Source: Rhodospirillaceae bacterium (lineage in GTDB: Bacteria; Pseudomonadota; Alphaproteobacteria; MPNO01; UBA830). From it: 56,113 bases of DNA. Under the pieces are notes generated by a model, which was given only the letters and a program-made list of their open reading frames with translations, was not told the DNA's origin and searched no databases. Each line of letters begins with the position of its first letter. Positions within the stretch are counted from its first letter, which is position 1. The stretch lies in NCBI GenBank assembly GCA_002689465.1, contig NZGJ01000019.1, positions 15,025-71,137 of the forward strand, given 5' to 3'. Positions 39,862-48,770 of this stretch are shown here, in pieces. A program made the translations under genes and the position numbers.

Positions 39862-41409
39862 ATGTTCGCCGTTCTGCGTCATTTTCGCCGAATAATTACG
39901 GTCAGTCGCATCCTAGCGCGCCACGACACGCTGTTCCCGCTGGAGCGGGCAGGGGTGCCCGGCGCGGTGGTCAGCCTGTTGCGGATCATTCTACTGGCGC
40001 CGCGCAAATCCGAAGTCCAGAAGATGCGGCCGGGCAAACGGCTGACAATAGCCTTAACCGCGCTCGGGCCGGCCTACGTCAAGCTGGGCCAGGCGCTGTC
40101 AGTGCGCCCCGATCTGGTGGGCGATACCTTGGCCGACGACCTGACGTCGCTGCAGGATGACCTACCGGCATTCAGCGGTGCCGATGCGCGGGCCGCGATC
40201 GAGGCGGAACTGAACGGCACAGTCGACGAGCTGTTTGGATCGTTCGACGACACTGCAATCGCCGCAGCCTCCATCGCGCAAGTACACAAGGCGACAAACC
40301 CGGAAGGCCACCCGATCGCGGTTAAAGTTCTCCGGCCCGGAATTGAAGCCGCGTTTGCCCGGGATCTCGATGTCGCCCTATGGGGCGCTGGACAGCTCGA
40401 GAAACTGCGTCCCGATATGTGCCGGCTGCGCCCCGTGGAGGCGGTCCGAACGATTATACGTTCGGTCGAAATCGAAATGGACCTGCGGTTCGAGGCAGCG
40501 GCGGCCGACGAACTACGCCAGAACTTTGAAGACGACCCAACGTTTTCGGTGCCCGCCGTGGACTGGCAGCGGACGGGCAGGCGGGGGATGACAACCGCCT
40601 GGATCGATGCGACGCCTATGAACGAAATAGACGCGGACTCGGACAAGTTCAACCGGGAGAATATCGTCGCAAGCTTTGCGCGGGCATTTTTCCTGCAGGT
40701 GTTCCGGGACGGCTTTTTCCATGCCGACTTGCATCCCGGCAATATATTCGTTGACGCCGGGGGCGTGGTCCATGCGGTGGACTTTGGCATCATGGGCCGG
40801 CTGGACCGCCAGACGCGGCAGTACCTCGCAGAGATGCTGCACGGATTTCTGACGGGCAACTACAAACGCGTCGCCGACATTCATATCCAGGCGGGCTACG
40901 TGCCCGCTGACCAGTCGGCGGACGAGTTCGCACAGGCCGCCAGGTCGATTGCCGAGCCGATTCTGGGGTTGCCATTGAGCGAAATCTCACTCGCCCGACT
41001 GCTGGCGCAACTTTTTGCCATAGCCGAAAAATTCGAAATGCGCGCCCAGCCCCAACTTCTACTGCTGCAGAAAACGATGCTGGTCGCCGAGGGAAGCGGT
41101 AGGCATTTATACCCCGACATCAATATGTGGGAGCTCGCCCGACCACTGATCGAAGAATGGATGATGGAAAATATGGGGCCGGAGGCACGCATGCGCGAGG
41201 CCACGGAGGCCCTTCTCGACCGGCTCGAACGCCTGCCGCAACTGATCGCCGATATGGAAGGTTCTATCAGTGCCATCACCCGAGACGGGCTGCGGGTCAA
41301 TCCGGCATCTCTGGAATCCCTGACCGGCGCCCAGGCACGACGCGGGACTTGGCGGATATGGGCGGTCGCAGCAGCGACGGGGGCGCTCGTTCTCGTCGCA
41401 TTGGACTGA
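39862..41409 (+). CDS. ubiB: UbiB atypical kinase/ATPase for ubiquinone synthesis
   Basis: The 515-residue protein is an ADCK/UbiB-family member: the invariant K-x-G-Q motif in YVKLGQALSVRPDLV, the A-rich loop AIAAASIAQVHKA, VKVLRPGIE, and the catalytic FHADLHPGNIFVD with VDFGIMGRLDR. The last residues (IWAVAAATGALVLVALD) form one membrane segment. UbiB proteins have ATPase activity and are needed for ubiquinone biosynthesis, probably to move or extract lipid intermediates. It is next to ubiE, and about 70 bases precede coaBC. Confidence 0.96.
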   Translation: MFAVLRHFRRIITVSRILARHDTLFPLERAGVPGAVVSLLRIILLAPRKSEVQKMRPGKRLTIALTALGPAYVKLGQALSVRPDLVGDTLADDLTSLQDDLPAFSGADARAAIEAELNGTVDELFGSFDDTAIAAASIAQVHKATNPEGHPIAVKVLRPGIEAAFARDLDVALWGAGQLEKLRPDMCRLRPVEAVRTIIRSVEIEMDLRFEAAAADELRQNFEDDPTFSVPAVDWQRTGRRGMTTAWIDATPMNEIDADSDKFNRENIVASFARAFFLQVFRDGFFHADLHPGNIFVDAGGVVHAVDFGIMGRLDRQTRQYLAEMLHGFLTGNYKRVADIHIQAGYVPADQSADEFAQAARSIAEPILGLPLSEISLARLLAQLFAIAEKFEMRAQPQLLLLQKTMLVAEGSGRHLYPDINMWELARPLIEEWMMENMGPEARMREATEALLDRLERLPQLIADMEGSISAITRDGLRVNPASLESLTGAQARRGTWRIWAVAAATGALVLVALD

Positions 41410-41478
41410 CCACAATTTGTTGCCAAAATGCTTTAAAATCATTAGGTTAACAGCTTTCCGGTGAGGGGATGTCCGCGA

Positions 41479-42699
41479 ATGCTCCATGGCAAACGCATAC
41501 TTCTGATTATATCGGGCGGGATCGCGGCATATAAAAGCCTCGACCTGATCCGGCGGCTGCGCGAACGAGGCACCGCTGTGCGTTGTGTCCTAACGGATTC
41601 GGCAACCCAGTTCGTTACACCGCTTTCAGTGTCGGCGCTAAGCGAAGACAGAGTTTATGGCGATCTGTTTTCACTAACGGATGAAGCAGAAATAGGCCAT
41701 ATCCAGCTATCGCGGGATGCCGACCTGCTGGTAGTAGCGCCGGCGACAACGAATATCATGGCCAAGATGGCCCAGGGAATCGGTGATGACCTGGCCACCA
41801 CGGTTCTGCTGGCGACCGACAAAGACGTTCTCGTAGCGCCGTCTATGAATGTACGCATGTGGGAACATGCGGCTACACAGACAAACATCGCGACGCTAAA
41901 ATCACGCGGGATTTGGTTTGCGGGACCGACCGAAGGTGCAATGGCCTGTGGCGAATTCGGCGAGGGCCGGATGGTCGAACCGCTGGAGGTCCTAGCGGAA
42001 ATCGAGAGCTATTTTACGACGTCTGCGCCGCTTGCCGGGCGGCGGGCGATTGTCACCAGCGGGCCTACCTTGGAAGCGATTGATCCGGTGCGATATATCG
42101 CTAACCGCTCATCAGGCAAGCAGGGCCACGCGATTGCCGCAGCGCTGGCCCATATGGGTGCGGAAACGATCCTGGTGACTGGCCCCACGAACGAAACAGC
42201 GCCAGCAGGCGTAGATGTCCGGCATATTGAATCCGCGCGGGAAATGTATGATGTCTGTGTCGGCGCACTGCCGGCGGATATCGCCGTCTGTGCCGCCGCC
42301 GTCGCCGACTGGCGGCCCGCACGGCAGGGCGACCGCAAGATCAAGAAAGAGAAAGGCGCGGCCCCACCCAGCATTGAAATGGTCGAGAACCCGGACATCC
42401 TGCGTACTTTATCCTCTGCTGGAAACCAGCGTCCTGCGCTAGTCGTAGGCTTCGCCGCCGAAACTGGTGACCTGATCGCGAACGCCACCGCAAAACTGAT
42501 GCGCAAGGAATGCGACTGGATCGTCGCCAACGACGTCTCGGCCGATACCGGGACCTTTGGCGGCGACACAAATACAGTCCATCTCATTACCGCAAACGGA
42601 TCGGAAGACTGGCCCGTAATGCGCAAGAACGAGGTGGCCGACCGCCTGGCAGAACGCATTGCCGGACGTTTTAATCAATCCACAGAGGCTGTCGGATGA
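41479..42699 (+). CDS. coaBC: bifunctional phosphopantothenoylcysteine decarboxylase / phosphopantothenate-cysteine ligase
   Basis: The product is 406 residues from the ATG at 41479, with GAGGGG upstream; a GTG 18 bases earlier is also in frame. The CoaC half has the FMN-binding [17 protein letters not shown], the motif [15 protein letters not shown] and the active Cys in [12 protein letters not shown]. The CoaB half begins near residue 185 with [20 protein letters not shown] and [16 protein letters not shown], and has the later AAAVADWRP. It makes 4'-phosphopantetheine in CoA synthesis. Its stop codon overlaps the dut start (ATGATGA). Confidence 0.97.
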   Translation: MLHGKRILLIISGGIAAYKSLDLIRRLRERGTAVRCVLTDSATQFVTPLSVSALSEDRVYGDLFSLTDEAEIGHIQLSRDADLLVVAPATTNIMAKMAQGIGDDLATTVLLATDKDVLVAPSMNVRMWEHAATQTNIATLKSRGIWFAGPTEGAMACGEFGEGRMVEPLEVLAEIESYFTTSAPLAGRRAIVTSGPTLEAIDPVRYIANRSSGKQGHAIAAALAHMGAETILVTGPTNETAPAGVDVRHIESAREMYDVCVGALPADIAVCAAAVADWRPARQGDRKIKKEKGAAPPSIEMVENPDILRTLSSAGNQRPALVVGFAAETGDLIANATAKLMRKECDWIVANDVSADTGTFGGDTNTVHLITANGSEDWPVMRKNEVADRLAERIAGRFNQSTEAVG

Positions 42700-43145
42700 T
42701 GAAGGTAGACATCGCCGTTACCCGTTTACCCCACAACGCAGCCCTGCCGCTGCCCGCCTATGAGACGGCGCTTTCCGCCGGGATGGACCTCGCGGCGGCA
42801 ATCGAGGCGCCTGTGACGTTAGCGCCGGGTGGGCGTACCGTGGTGCCAACGGGCCTCGCCATCGCGCTGCCGGCAGGCTACGAGGCGCAGGTTCGGCCAC
42901 GGTCCGGCCTTGCCGCCAAGAATGGAATCACCGTGCTGAACACGCCAGGGACGATCGACGCCGATTACCGCGGCGAAGTAAGGGTGATCCTCGTAAATCT
43001 CGGTGACGATGCTTTTGAAATCGAACGGGGCATGCGTATCGCCCAGATGGTTATCGCCCCCATCACCCAGGCAAGCTTTGCCGAGGTCGACACCCTGCCC
43101 GAGACGGCGCGCGGCGCTGGCGGCTTCGGGTCAACCGGCACCTGA
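42696..43145 (+). CDS. dut: dUTP diphosphatase
   Basis: The 149-residue trimeric dUTPase has all five motifs: [50 protein letters not shown] and the flexible [10 protein letters not shown] tail. It hydrolyses dUTP to dUMP, preventing uracil in DNA and supplying dTMP synthesis. It starts within the coaBC stop codon, the coaBC-dut coupling common in proteobacteria; the second Met may be the start. moeB follows 15 bases later. Confidence 0.98.
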   Translation: MMKVDIAVTRLPHNAALPLPAYETALSAGMDLAAAIEAPVTLAPGGRTVVPTGLAIALPAGYEAQVRPRSGLAAKNGITVLNTPGTIDADYRGEVRVILVNLGDDAFEIERGMRIAQMVIAPITQASFAEVDTLPETARGAGGFGSTGT

Positions 43146-43160
43146 AGCGGCGCCACACCC

Positions 43161-43955
43161 ATGGATTTCACCGACGATCAGGTCCAACGCTATGCGCGCC
43201 ATATTGTGCTGCCAGAAGTGGGCGGTGCCGGCCAAGAGAAGTTACTCAACGCACGCGTCCTTGTAATCGGCGCTGGCGGCCTGGGTGCACCATTGCTCAT
43301 GTATCTCGCCGCCGCGGGCGTCGGCACACTCGGCGTGATCGATCACGATGTGGTAGACCTGTCGAACCTGCATCGCCAAGTAATCCATGGCACTGGAAAG
43401 CTTGGCAAAGCAAAGGTAGACAGTGCCGCCAGCTCGATCGCGGACATCAATCCGGAAGTATCGGTCGTGCCACATCAGGCACGCCTTACCGCGGCGAACG
43501 TCGACACGCTGATCGGCGGCTACGATCTGATTGCCGATGGAAGTGACAATTTCGAAACGCGATTTCTGGTGAATGATGCCTGCCATCTTGCCGGTAAAAC
43601 CCTAGTTTCTGCCGCGATCCTGCGTTTCGAAGGACAGATCGCAACCTTCCGGTCGGCGCGCGGACAGGGCGAACCTTGTTACCGGTGCCTTTATCGCGAA
43701 GCGCCGCCGCCGGGACTCGTGCCGAGCTGTTCCGAAGGGGGAGTTCTCGGCGCGCTGGCGGGCGCTGTCGGCTCCCTACAGGCAATCGAAGTTCTGAAAG
43801 AAATCATGAGTATTGGGGACAGCCTCGCGGGCTGGCTGATGATCTATGATGCACTTACCAGCGACGTACAGAAGATGAAACTACCCCGCGATCCGGTCTG
43901 CCCGCTCTGCGGCGATGCACCGTCTATCACCGATCTTTCTGCGCACGCAGCGTGA
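43161..43955 (+). CDS. moeB: MoeB/ThiF-family adenylyltransferase
   Basis: The 264-residue E1-like enzyme has the ATP loop VLVIGAGGLGAPLLMYLAAA, then IDHDVVDLSNLHRQVIHG, IADGSDNFETRFLVND and the zinc-binding CYRCLY...CPLC pairs. The segment SEGGVLGALAGAVGSLQAIEVLK contains the family's cross-over loop. It adenylates the C-terminal glycine of a ubiquitin-like sulfur carrier (MoaD for molybdopterin or ThiS for thiazole). Which carrier applies is undecided from sequence, since no moa or thi genes are nearby; there is no rhodanese tail. It overlaps the next gene. Confidence 0.94.
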   Translation: MDFTDDQVQRYARHIVLPEVGGAGQEKLLNARVLVIGAGGLGAPLLMYLAAAGVGTLGVIDHDVVDLSNLHRQVIHGTGKLGKAKVDSAASSIADINPEVSVVPHQARLTAANVDTLIGGYDLIADGSDNFETRFLVNDACHLAGKTLVSAAILRFEGQIATFRSARGQGEPCYRCLYREAPPPGLVPSCSEGGVLGALAGAVGSLQAIEVLKEIMSIGDSLAGWLMIYDALTSDVQKMKLPRDPVCPLCGDAPSITDLSAHAA

Positions 43956-44338
43956 TGACCTCGCCCGACAAGCTCTCGCTGATCATTCAGTCCGGCGCGT
44001 ATGAACGCATTCACTATGCATTGGTGATAGCGAGCGCCGCCCTTGCCGTCGGCAAACCCGTGACACTTTTGTTCACCATGGGTGGCACCCGTGCACTCAC
44101 CGAGGACTGGGCGGACCAGGCCCGAGAGAAAGCCTTTGCCGCAGACGGTCTCGCTACCTTCGAAGACCTGCTCAGCGCCTGTCAGGAACTCGAGGCCACT
44201 TTTATGGTATGTGCGCTGGGATTGCGCTCCGAGAAGCTGGATACCGGCGATTTACGAGCCGATATCCCAATTACCGAAGGCAGCGCAGTGAGCTTTTTAT
44301 CCGACGCATCGGACAAGGGTGCAATCCTTTACGTATGA
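43952..44338 (+). CDS. DsrE-family protein
   Basis: The 128-residue protein has the DsrE fold: a front KLSLIIQSGAYERIHYALVIASAAL, a VTLLFTMGGTRAL strand and later ELEATFMVCALGLRSEKL with one cysteine, then SAVSFLSDASDKGAILYV. DsrE/TusD-like proteins relay persulfide sulfur or bind nucleotides. The single Cys in the fourth strand could be the sulfur-carrying residue. It starts four bases inside the moeB gene, so the pair is translationally coupled and may pass sulfur toward a MoaD/ThiS-type carrier, which is inference. It converges with the following dehydrogenase gene, leaving 22 bases. Confidence 0.8.
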   Translation: MMTSPDKLSLIIQSGAYERIHYALVIASAALAVGKPVTLLFTMGGTRALTEDWADQAREKAFAADGLATFEDLLSACQELEATFMVCALGLRSEKLDTGDLRADIPITEGSAVSFLSDASDKGAILYV

Positions 44339-44360
44339 ATGTCAGGCCCGACGGGCCGGC

Positions 44361-45341
44361 TCAGATTTGATAGACCCGGTCTCGCGGATTGTGCTGGTCG
44401 ACGAAGCTGCGAATATTCACGATGACTTTTTCGCCCATCGCGACTCGCCCTTCATGGGTCGCCGAGCCGAGATGAGGAGCCAGCACCACATTGTCGAGCC
44501 CCAGCAGTGCAGGTTCGATCTCCGGCTCCCGCTCATAGACGTCCAGTCCAGCGCCCGCGATTTTATTTTCCGCTAGCAGCCGCGCGAGAGCGCCTTCCTC
44601 TATGATTTCGCCGCGCGCGGTGTTGATCACGAACGCATGCGGCTTGAGCAGATTCAGCCGCTCTTCGTTGAGCAGATGATGGGTTTCCTTGGTATGCGGA
44701 CAATTTATAGAAACGAAATCCATATGAGCCAGCATCTGATCAAGGTTTTCCCAGTACGTCGCTTCCAATTTGGTCTCAACATCTTCATGGAGACGGCGCC
44801 GGTTGTGATAGTGGACGGTCATCCCAAAACCTTTGACGCGTCGGGCCACCGCCTGACCGATTCGTCCCATACCAATAACTCCAAGGCGTTTTCCAGAAAT
44901 CCGGTGACCAATCATAAAGGTCGGCGACCAGCCCTCCCATTTTCCCGACCGGACAAGCCTGTCACCCTCAGCAAGGCGGCGGGATGCGGCAAGCAGCAAA
45001 CAGACCGTCATATCCGCCGTATCGTCAGTGAGCACCCCAGGTGTATTAGTGACCGCGATTTTTCTCGCATTGGCGGCCTCAAGGTCGATATGGTTCACAC
45101 CAACACCGAAATTTGCAATCAGTTTGACCGAGTCGGGCAGGCGGTCGATCAGCCCGGAATCTATCTTGTCAGTTACCGTCGGGACAAGCACGTTTGCGCC
45201 TTCTACTGCAGCAATGATTTCATCAGAGGTCATCGGCACGTCGCTTGCATTCAGGCGCGCCTCGAACAACTCCATCATGCGCGTTTCCACAACGTCTGGC
45301 AGCGTCCGGGTAACAGTGACGACGGGTTTGCGTTGTGGCAT
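44361..45341 (-). CDS. gyaR: D-2-hydroxyacid dehydrogenase (glyoxylate/hydroxypyruvate reductase-like)
   Basis: The product is 326 residues from the ATG at 45341 (MPQRKPVVTVTRTL), with GGAG upstream; the longer frame is not coding. The NAD(P) loop LGVIGMGRIGQAVARRV, catalytic Arg in NTARGEIIEEGAL, Glu in DVYEREPEIEP and His in APHLGSATHEGR are all present. The FGVGVNHIDLEAANARKIAV region is typical of glyoxylate reductases, reducing glyoxylate or hydroxypyruvate. A broader D-hydroxyacid substrate range is equally possible. An Arg-Arg-Arg stretch after strand 2 (YHNRRRL) suggests NADPH preference. Confidence 0.88.
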   Translation of the reverse strand: MPQRKPVVTVTRTLPDVVETRMMELFEARLNASDVPMTSDEIIAAVEGANVLVPTVTDKIDSGLIDRLPDSVKLIANFGVGVNHIDLEAANARKIAVTNTPGVLTDDTADMTVCLLLAASRRLAEGDRLVRSGKWEGWSPTFMIGHRISGKRLGVIGMGRIGQAVARRVKGFGMTVHYHNRRRLHEDVETKLEATYWENLDQMLAHMDFVSINCPHTKETHHLLNEERLNLLKPHAFVINTARGEIIEEGALARLLAENKIAGAGLDVYEREPEIEPALLGLDNVVLAPHLGSATHEGRVAMGEKVIVNIRSFVDQHNPRDRVYQI

Positions 45342-45520
45342 CTTTAGCCCATCTCCATGAGTCCGTGTTCTTGCGATCCGATTTTTCTCTGGCGTATCAG
45401 GGCCAAGTGCGGTTGTCCAGAGGTCTTGAACTTGACGCTGCCGAGTATATTTTCTCCGGGTCAAAGGGGCGGTCTACCAAACACATGGAGCGACTCACCG
45501 CACTGGTTTATAGTGAAGGC

Positions 45521-46018
45521 ATGAGTCGCTCTATGATCATCGCGATCGCTTTTGCCGGCGCCACAGCAATGCTTCTGGCAACGCCGATGGTCGCGATCGC
45601 TGATACAGGATTGCCTTTGCCGCGTTTTGCCTCGCTGCGCGCGGACAAGGTGCACCTTAGAACTGGCCCCGGGATGCGCTATCCGGTCGATTGGATCTTC
45701 GTGCAGCGCAACATGCCAGTCGAAATTGTCGCCGAGTTCGAAAATTGGCGAAAAGTCGGTGACTGGCAAGGAACCGAGGGCTGGGTGCATCGCTCGATGC
45801 TCTCAGGGAAGCGGACGGCAGTCATAAAGGATGGTATCCAGCCGCTTCGCCGCGGGCCCGCTTCAAATGCAATGCTGGTAGCCAGGGTGATGGAAAAAGT
45901 GGTCGCCAGCATCCTCGAATGCGAAAGCGATTGGTGCCGCGTTGAGGTCGCGAAAAAACGCGGCTGGATGAGACGCACCCATATCTGGGGCGTTTACCGG
46001 AACGAACAGTTGAATTGA
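45521..46018 (+). CDS. secreted SH3-domain protein
   Basis: The product is 165 residues from ATG 45521, chosen because it gives a good signal peptide (MSRSMIIAIAFAGATAMLLA with cleavage near VAIA); an in-frame ATG at 45485 would add 12 polar residues. The mature protein consists of bacterial SH3-like strands, PRFASLRADKVHLRTGPGM and PVEIVAEFENWRKVGDWQGTEGWVHRSML, and a second copy PLRRGPASNAMLVARVMEKV to ECESDWCRVE. Such proteins are periplasmic and thought to bind peptidoglycan or other ligands. No catalytic domain is attached. It diverges from the dehydrogenase gene. Confidence 0.82.
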   Translation: MSRSMIIAIAFAGATAMLLATPMVAIADTGLPLPRFASLRADKVHLRTGPGMRYPVDWIFVQRNMPVEIVAEFENWRKVGDWQGTEGWVHRSMLSGKRTAVIKDGIQPLRRGPASNAMLVARVMEKVVASILECESDWCRVEVAKKRGWMRRTHIWGVYRNEQLN

Positions 46019-46068
46019 CGCAGACTAGCTAACAATAGATGGGAAATATTTCGTTTAGATAATTCGCT

Positions 46069-46659
46069 TCAGTCAAAATCCCGGGCGAGAGCGGTTCTAA
46101 CCGCGGGTGGCATCCCGGCAGTATGGGCATAGCTCTGGTGACCGAAGCTTACGCTTACCTCAGTATCTTCCGCTCGGAATTCTGTAATCTGGACATCAGT
46201 GAATGCAAAATGGAGGAACTGAACAGATGACGCCTTTCCATCGGCCTTTGTGCGGTCAACATCTGTTTCCGCAATACCCAGTATTCTTGCTCCACCAACG
46301 GTGATTGAGATTGTCTCTTCGACGCCGCCAAGCGTCGAGAGTACCTTAGCACGTCGGTCTGGGTCGCCGATTTCAAACATGACGGTTGCAACTAGTTCAC
46401 GCCCCTGCGGGATCAGCGGATTGTAGGCGGCGAGTTCATCCGAAATCTGGTTTTCACCGCCGCGCTCAATGTAAAGCATCTCGTGGACCTGGTTCCACAT
46501 CGTCTCATAATTTTCGAAGTAGAAGGTGGCATGTGGGCCAACTTCCATCCGACGGTCTTTTTTGACTGCCATCAGCGCCTTTTTTCTCTCCCGGCGGCTC
46601 GAGGCATAGTCGTCGAACGGAAGAATGTCTGCGCGGGTAATTTCTTTAAGCGTGTTCAT
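46069..46659 (-). CDS. DUF3501-family protein
   Basis: The product is 196 residues from ATG 46659 (MNTLKEITRADILPFDDYAS); the open frame continues upstream into the Fe-S protein gene but is not coding there. It matches the DUF3501 pattern: YASSRRERKKALMAVKKDRR, GPHATFYFENYETMWNQVHEML and the closing HFAFTDVQITEFRAE, HQSYAHTAGMPPAVRTAL. There is no cysteine motif, signal peptide or known activity. The start lies one base after the stop of the preceding gene (TAGCATG with AGGAAA in front), so expression is coupled. DUF3501 genes are typically placed with rubrerythrin and Fe-S proteins, suggesting a shared redox or iron task. Confidence 0.85.
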   Translation of the reverse strand: MNTLKEITRADILPFDDYASSRRERKKALMAVKKDRRMEVGPHATFYFENYETMWNQVHEMLYIERGGENQISDELAAYNPLIPQGRELVATVMFEIGDPDRRAKVLSTLGGVEETISITVGGARILGIAETDVDRTKADGKASSVQFLHFAFTDVQITEFRAEDTEVSVSFGHQSYAHTAGMPPAVRTALARDFD

Positions 46660-46660
46660 G

Positions 46661-48019
46661 CTATTTCCTGTCGTCGCGATAGGCCTGCGCCAGCAACTGC
46701 ACCGGATGCGGCGCATGTATCGGCACCGCTGGCGGTGGCGTTTCTTTCTCGGCAAGTCTTTCCATTCCCTGAAGGATGTGAACACCAGCAAGCGGGCATT
46801 CCGACACCACATATTTCGGCGCGGTTTCTATGGCCTTTCGAGCGGCAGGCCGGCCGACCTTGATTGCGGTTTCAAAATTTTCTTTCATCATGCCCCAGGA
46901 CCCACCGTGGCCAGAGCAGCGTTCGATCACAGTCACGTCTGAATCGGGGATCAGCCGCAATAATTCTGCGGCCTTTTGACCCATATTCTGCGCCCTTGAG
47001 TGACAAGCGAGATGGACGGTCACAGGGCCGTCTAACGGCTGCATGCCGTCAGACAGACCCTCATTCTTGGCAATATCGACTACATACTGGCTGATATCAT
47101 GGGTCGAACCGGAAAGAAGTTTGATGTCGTCGTCATCCGGCAGGATTAGCGGCCATTCAAATTTGAGCATTAAGGAGCAACTGGGCGTCAGCGCAACAAC
47201 GTCGTATCCCTTCTCAATCCACGGCCGGAAAACAGCGGCAATCTGCTTGGCGCTTTCAGCAACGCCAGCTATATCACCATGCTCCAACTTGGGCATACCG
47301 CAACAGGCGGGGTGCAGAACCTCTGTCTCGACGCCGTTTCGCGCCAAAACTTTAAGCACATCCATCCCTATTGAAGGATCGTTATAGTTGACGAAACACG
47401 TACCATAGACCACAGCTTTTCGCGCTTTGGCCGGGGCGTCGGCATCTCTCGCCGGCGGGTTTTTTCTTGCCTGGGCGATCAGGGTCTTGCTGTAGAATTT
47501 AGGGAGAGCGGCTTTCTCATCAATGCCGGCCGTTGCCTGAATCACAGGGCGCGTCAGTTTATTACCCCTCTCTGTCGTCCAGTTCGTCAACGGCGCGAGA
47601 GAACCTGCGAGCTTCCCGTTTCGATCGGTCTTGGAAATCTGTTTGGCGACGAAAGGGGCATCTCCTTTCTTTAGCTCGACTGCTCGGTAACGTAGCATCA
47701 GGTGCGGTACATCAAGATTGAATTCATGCGGCGGCACGTACGGACATTTTGTCATAAAGCACATATCGCACAATGTGCAGGCGTCAATGACTGGCTTGAA
47801 ATCCTGTGAGTCGACAGTGTCGAGTTCCATGCTCTCAGCTTCATCGATAAGATCGAAAAGCAGCGGAAAGGAGTCACATAGATTGTGGCAACGGCGGCAT
47901 CCATGGCAGATGTCAAACTGGCGGCGCAGCTCTGCATCCAGTTTTTTCTCATCATAGAATTCGCTATCCTGCCATGGGATAGGATGGCGTTCCGGCGCAC
48001 CAAGGCTGCCCTCAGACAT
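46661..48019 (-). CDS. Fe-S oxidoreductase with CCG domains (GlpC/heterodisulfide-reductase type)
   Basis: The 452-residue protein has two [4Fe-4S] ferredoxin motifs near the front: CHGCRRCHNLC (residues 38-48) and CTLCDMCFMTKCP (81-93). Two cysteine-rich CCG-type domains follow: HPACCGMPKLEHGD near residue 240, and ERCSGHGGSWGMMKENF near 370, where the usual CCG is CSGHGG. The architecture resembles GlpC and HdrB/D subunits that pass electrons to or from disulfides or quinones. No membrane segment is seen, so the partner is unknown. It is the second gene of a rubrerythrin-led unit, with DUF3501 immediately behind. A ribosome site GAGG precedes the ATG at 48019. Confidence 0.9.
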   Translation of the reverse strand: MSEGSLGAPERHPIPWQDSEFYDEKKLDAELRRQFDICHGCRRCHNLCDSFPLLFDLIDEAESMELDTVDSQDFKPVIDACTLCDMCFMTKCPYVPPHEFNLDVPHLMLRYRAVELKKGDAPFVAKQISKTDRNGKLAGSLAPLTNWTTERGNKLTRPVIQATAGIDEKAALPKFYSKTLIAQARKNPPARDADAPAKARKAVVYGTCFVNYNDPSIGMDVLKVLARNGVETEVLHPACCGMPKLEHGDIAGVAESAKQIAAVFRPWIEKGYDVVALTPSCSLMLKFEWPLILPDDDDIKLLSGSTHDISQYVVDIAKNEGLSDGMQPLDGPVTVHLACHSRAQNMGQKAAELLRLIPDSDVTVIERCSGHGGSWGMMKENFETAIKVGRPAARKAIETAPKYVVSECPLAGVHILQGMERLAEKETPPPAVPIHAPHPVQLLAQAYRDDRK

Positions 48020-48112
48020 ATGTCGGCCTCATCTTTCGTAGAAAATTTCCCGTGGGGCGCACTTAATAGACAAGCACCAATAGCACTAACGTGGGTCCTT
48101 CACAGGCGCGCA

Positions 48113-48148
48113 ACCGGCCACCGATCCTACTACAGGCCAGTGGCCGGT
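48113..48148 (-). promoter_or_regulatory. 9-bp hairpin between rubrerythrin and Fe-S genes
   Basis: ACCGGCCAC (48113-48121) and GTGGCCGGT (48140-48148) form a perfect 9-bp stem with an 18-base loop. It begins just 5 bases downstream of the rubrerythrin stop codon on the minus strand. There is no T-run, so it may be a partial terminator or RNA-stabilising structure that makes rubrerythrin mRNA more abundant than that of the downstream genes. Confidence 0.5.
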
Positions 48149-48152
48149 CTAA

Positions 48153-48572
48153 TTAGGTGAGGTCGTCGAGCGCCTTCTGGAAACGTCCGGCATGGGAACG
48201 CTCGGCCTTGGCAAGTGTCTCGAACCAATCGGCAATTTCGTCAAAGCCTTCATCACGGGCTTCTCGGGCCATGCCAGGATACATATCGGTGTATTCATGA
48301 GTTTCGCCAGCAACAGCCGCTTTAAGGTTGTTCGATGTCGAACCGATGGGCTCACCCGTTGCAGGATCCCCCGTTTCTTCAAGATATTCGAGATGTCCAT
48401 GCGCATGGCCGGTTTCGCCTTCGGCAGTCGACCGGAACACAGCCGCAACATCGTTATAGCCCTCTACGTCGGCCTTTTGGGCGAAGTAGAGATAGCGACG
48501 ATTGGCCTGGGATTCGCCCGCAAAAGCGTCTTTCAAATTGTTTTCGGTCTTTGTTCCACCAAGTGACGGCAT
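48153..48572 (-). CDS. rbr: rubrerythrin (erythrin-type, without rubredoxin domain)
   Basis: The 139-residue protein is a ferritin-like diiron four-helix bundle. The metal-binding Glu and His residues lie in [56 protein letters not shown] and [17 protein letters not shown]. The C-terminal rubredoxin domain of classic rubrerythrins, with its four cysteines, is absent, so electrons must come from another protein; the adjacent Fe-S/CCG protein is an obvious candidate donor. Rubrerythrins reduce hydrogen peroxide. An Irr-box-like palindrome lies about 156 bases upstream. Confidence 0.93.
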   Translation of the reverse strand: MPSLGGTKTENNLKDAFAGESQANRRYLYFAQKADVEGYNDVAAVFRSTAEGETGHAHGHLEYLEETGDPATGEPIGSTSNNLKAAVAGETHEYTDMYPGMAREARDEGFDEIADWFETLAKAERSHAGRFQKALDDLT

Positions 48573-48727
48573 GTCACCCTCCTTATTCTAGTTATGAATT
48601 GAGTCGCTCTGGTTTTCTGAAGGACGAGAGGCTTCGTCCTGCGATCCGTTTTCTGCCGGACCAAGTACCATCCATTTGAGACGGGCCTTTGACTTTATAT
48701 AGGTGGCGGAAACCCAACCGTCAATAG

Positions 48728-48744
48728 TTTGGAATTATTCCAGA
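48728..48744. promoter_or_regulatory. Irr-box (ICE)-like palindrome upstream of rubrerythrin
   Basis: TTTGGAA-TTA-TTCCAGA is a near-perfect palindrome with two 7-base arms. It closely resembles the iron-control element bound by Irr, TTTAGAA-NNN-TTCTAAA, differing at three of the fourteen arm positions. It lies between the end of irr and the start of rubrerythrin, so it could place the rubrerythrin operon under the control of the neighbouring Irr protein. Confidence 0.55.
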
Positions 48745-48770
48745 GAAGAGAATCGTCTCATTATTAGATT

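Noticed and set aside
39070-44338. Searching for a novel system in ubiE-ubiB-coaBC-dut-moeB.
   Set aside because: The order and motifs are ordinary for alphaproteobacteria.
46661-48019. Naming the Fe-S protein glpC as part of anaerobic glycerol-3-phosphate dehydrogenase.
   Set aside because: glpA and glpB are absent and neighbours are rubrerythrin and DUF3501, so only a general Fe-S/CCG description is justified.
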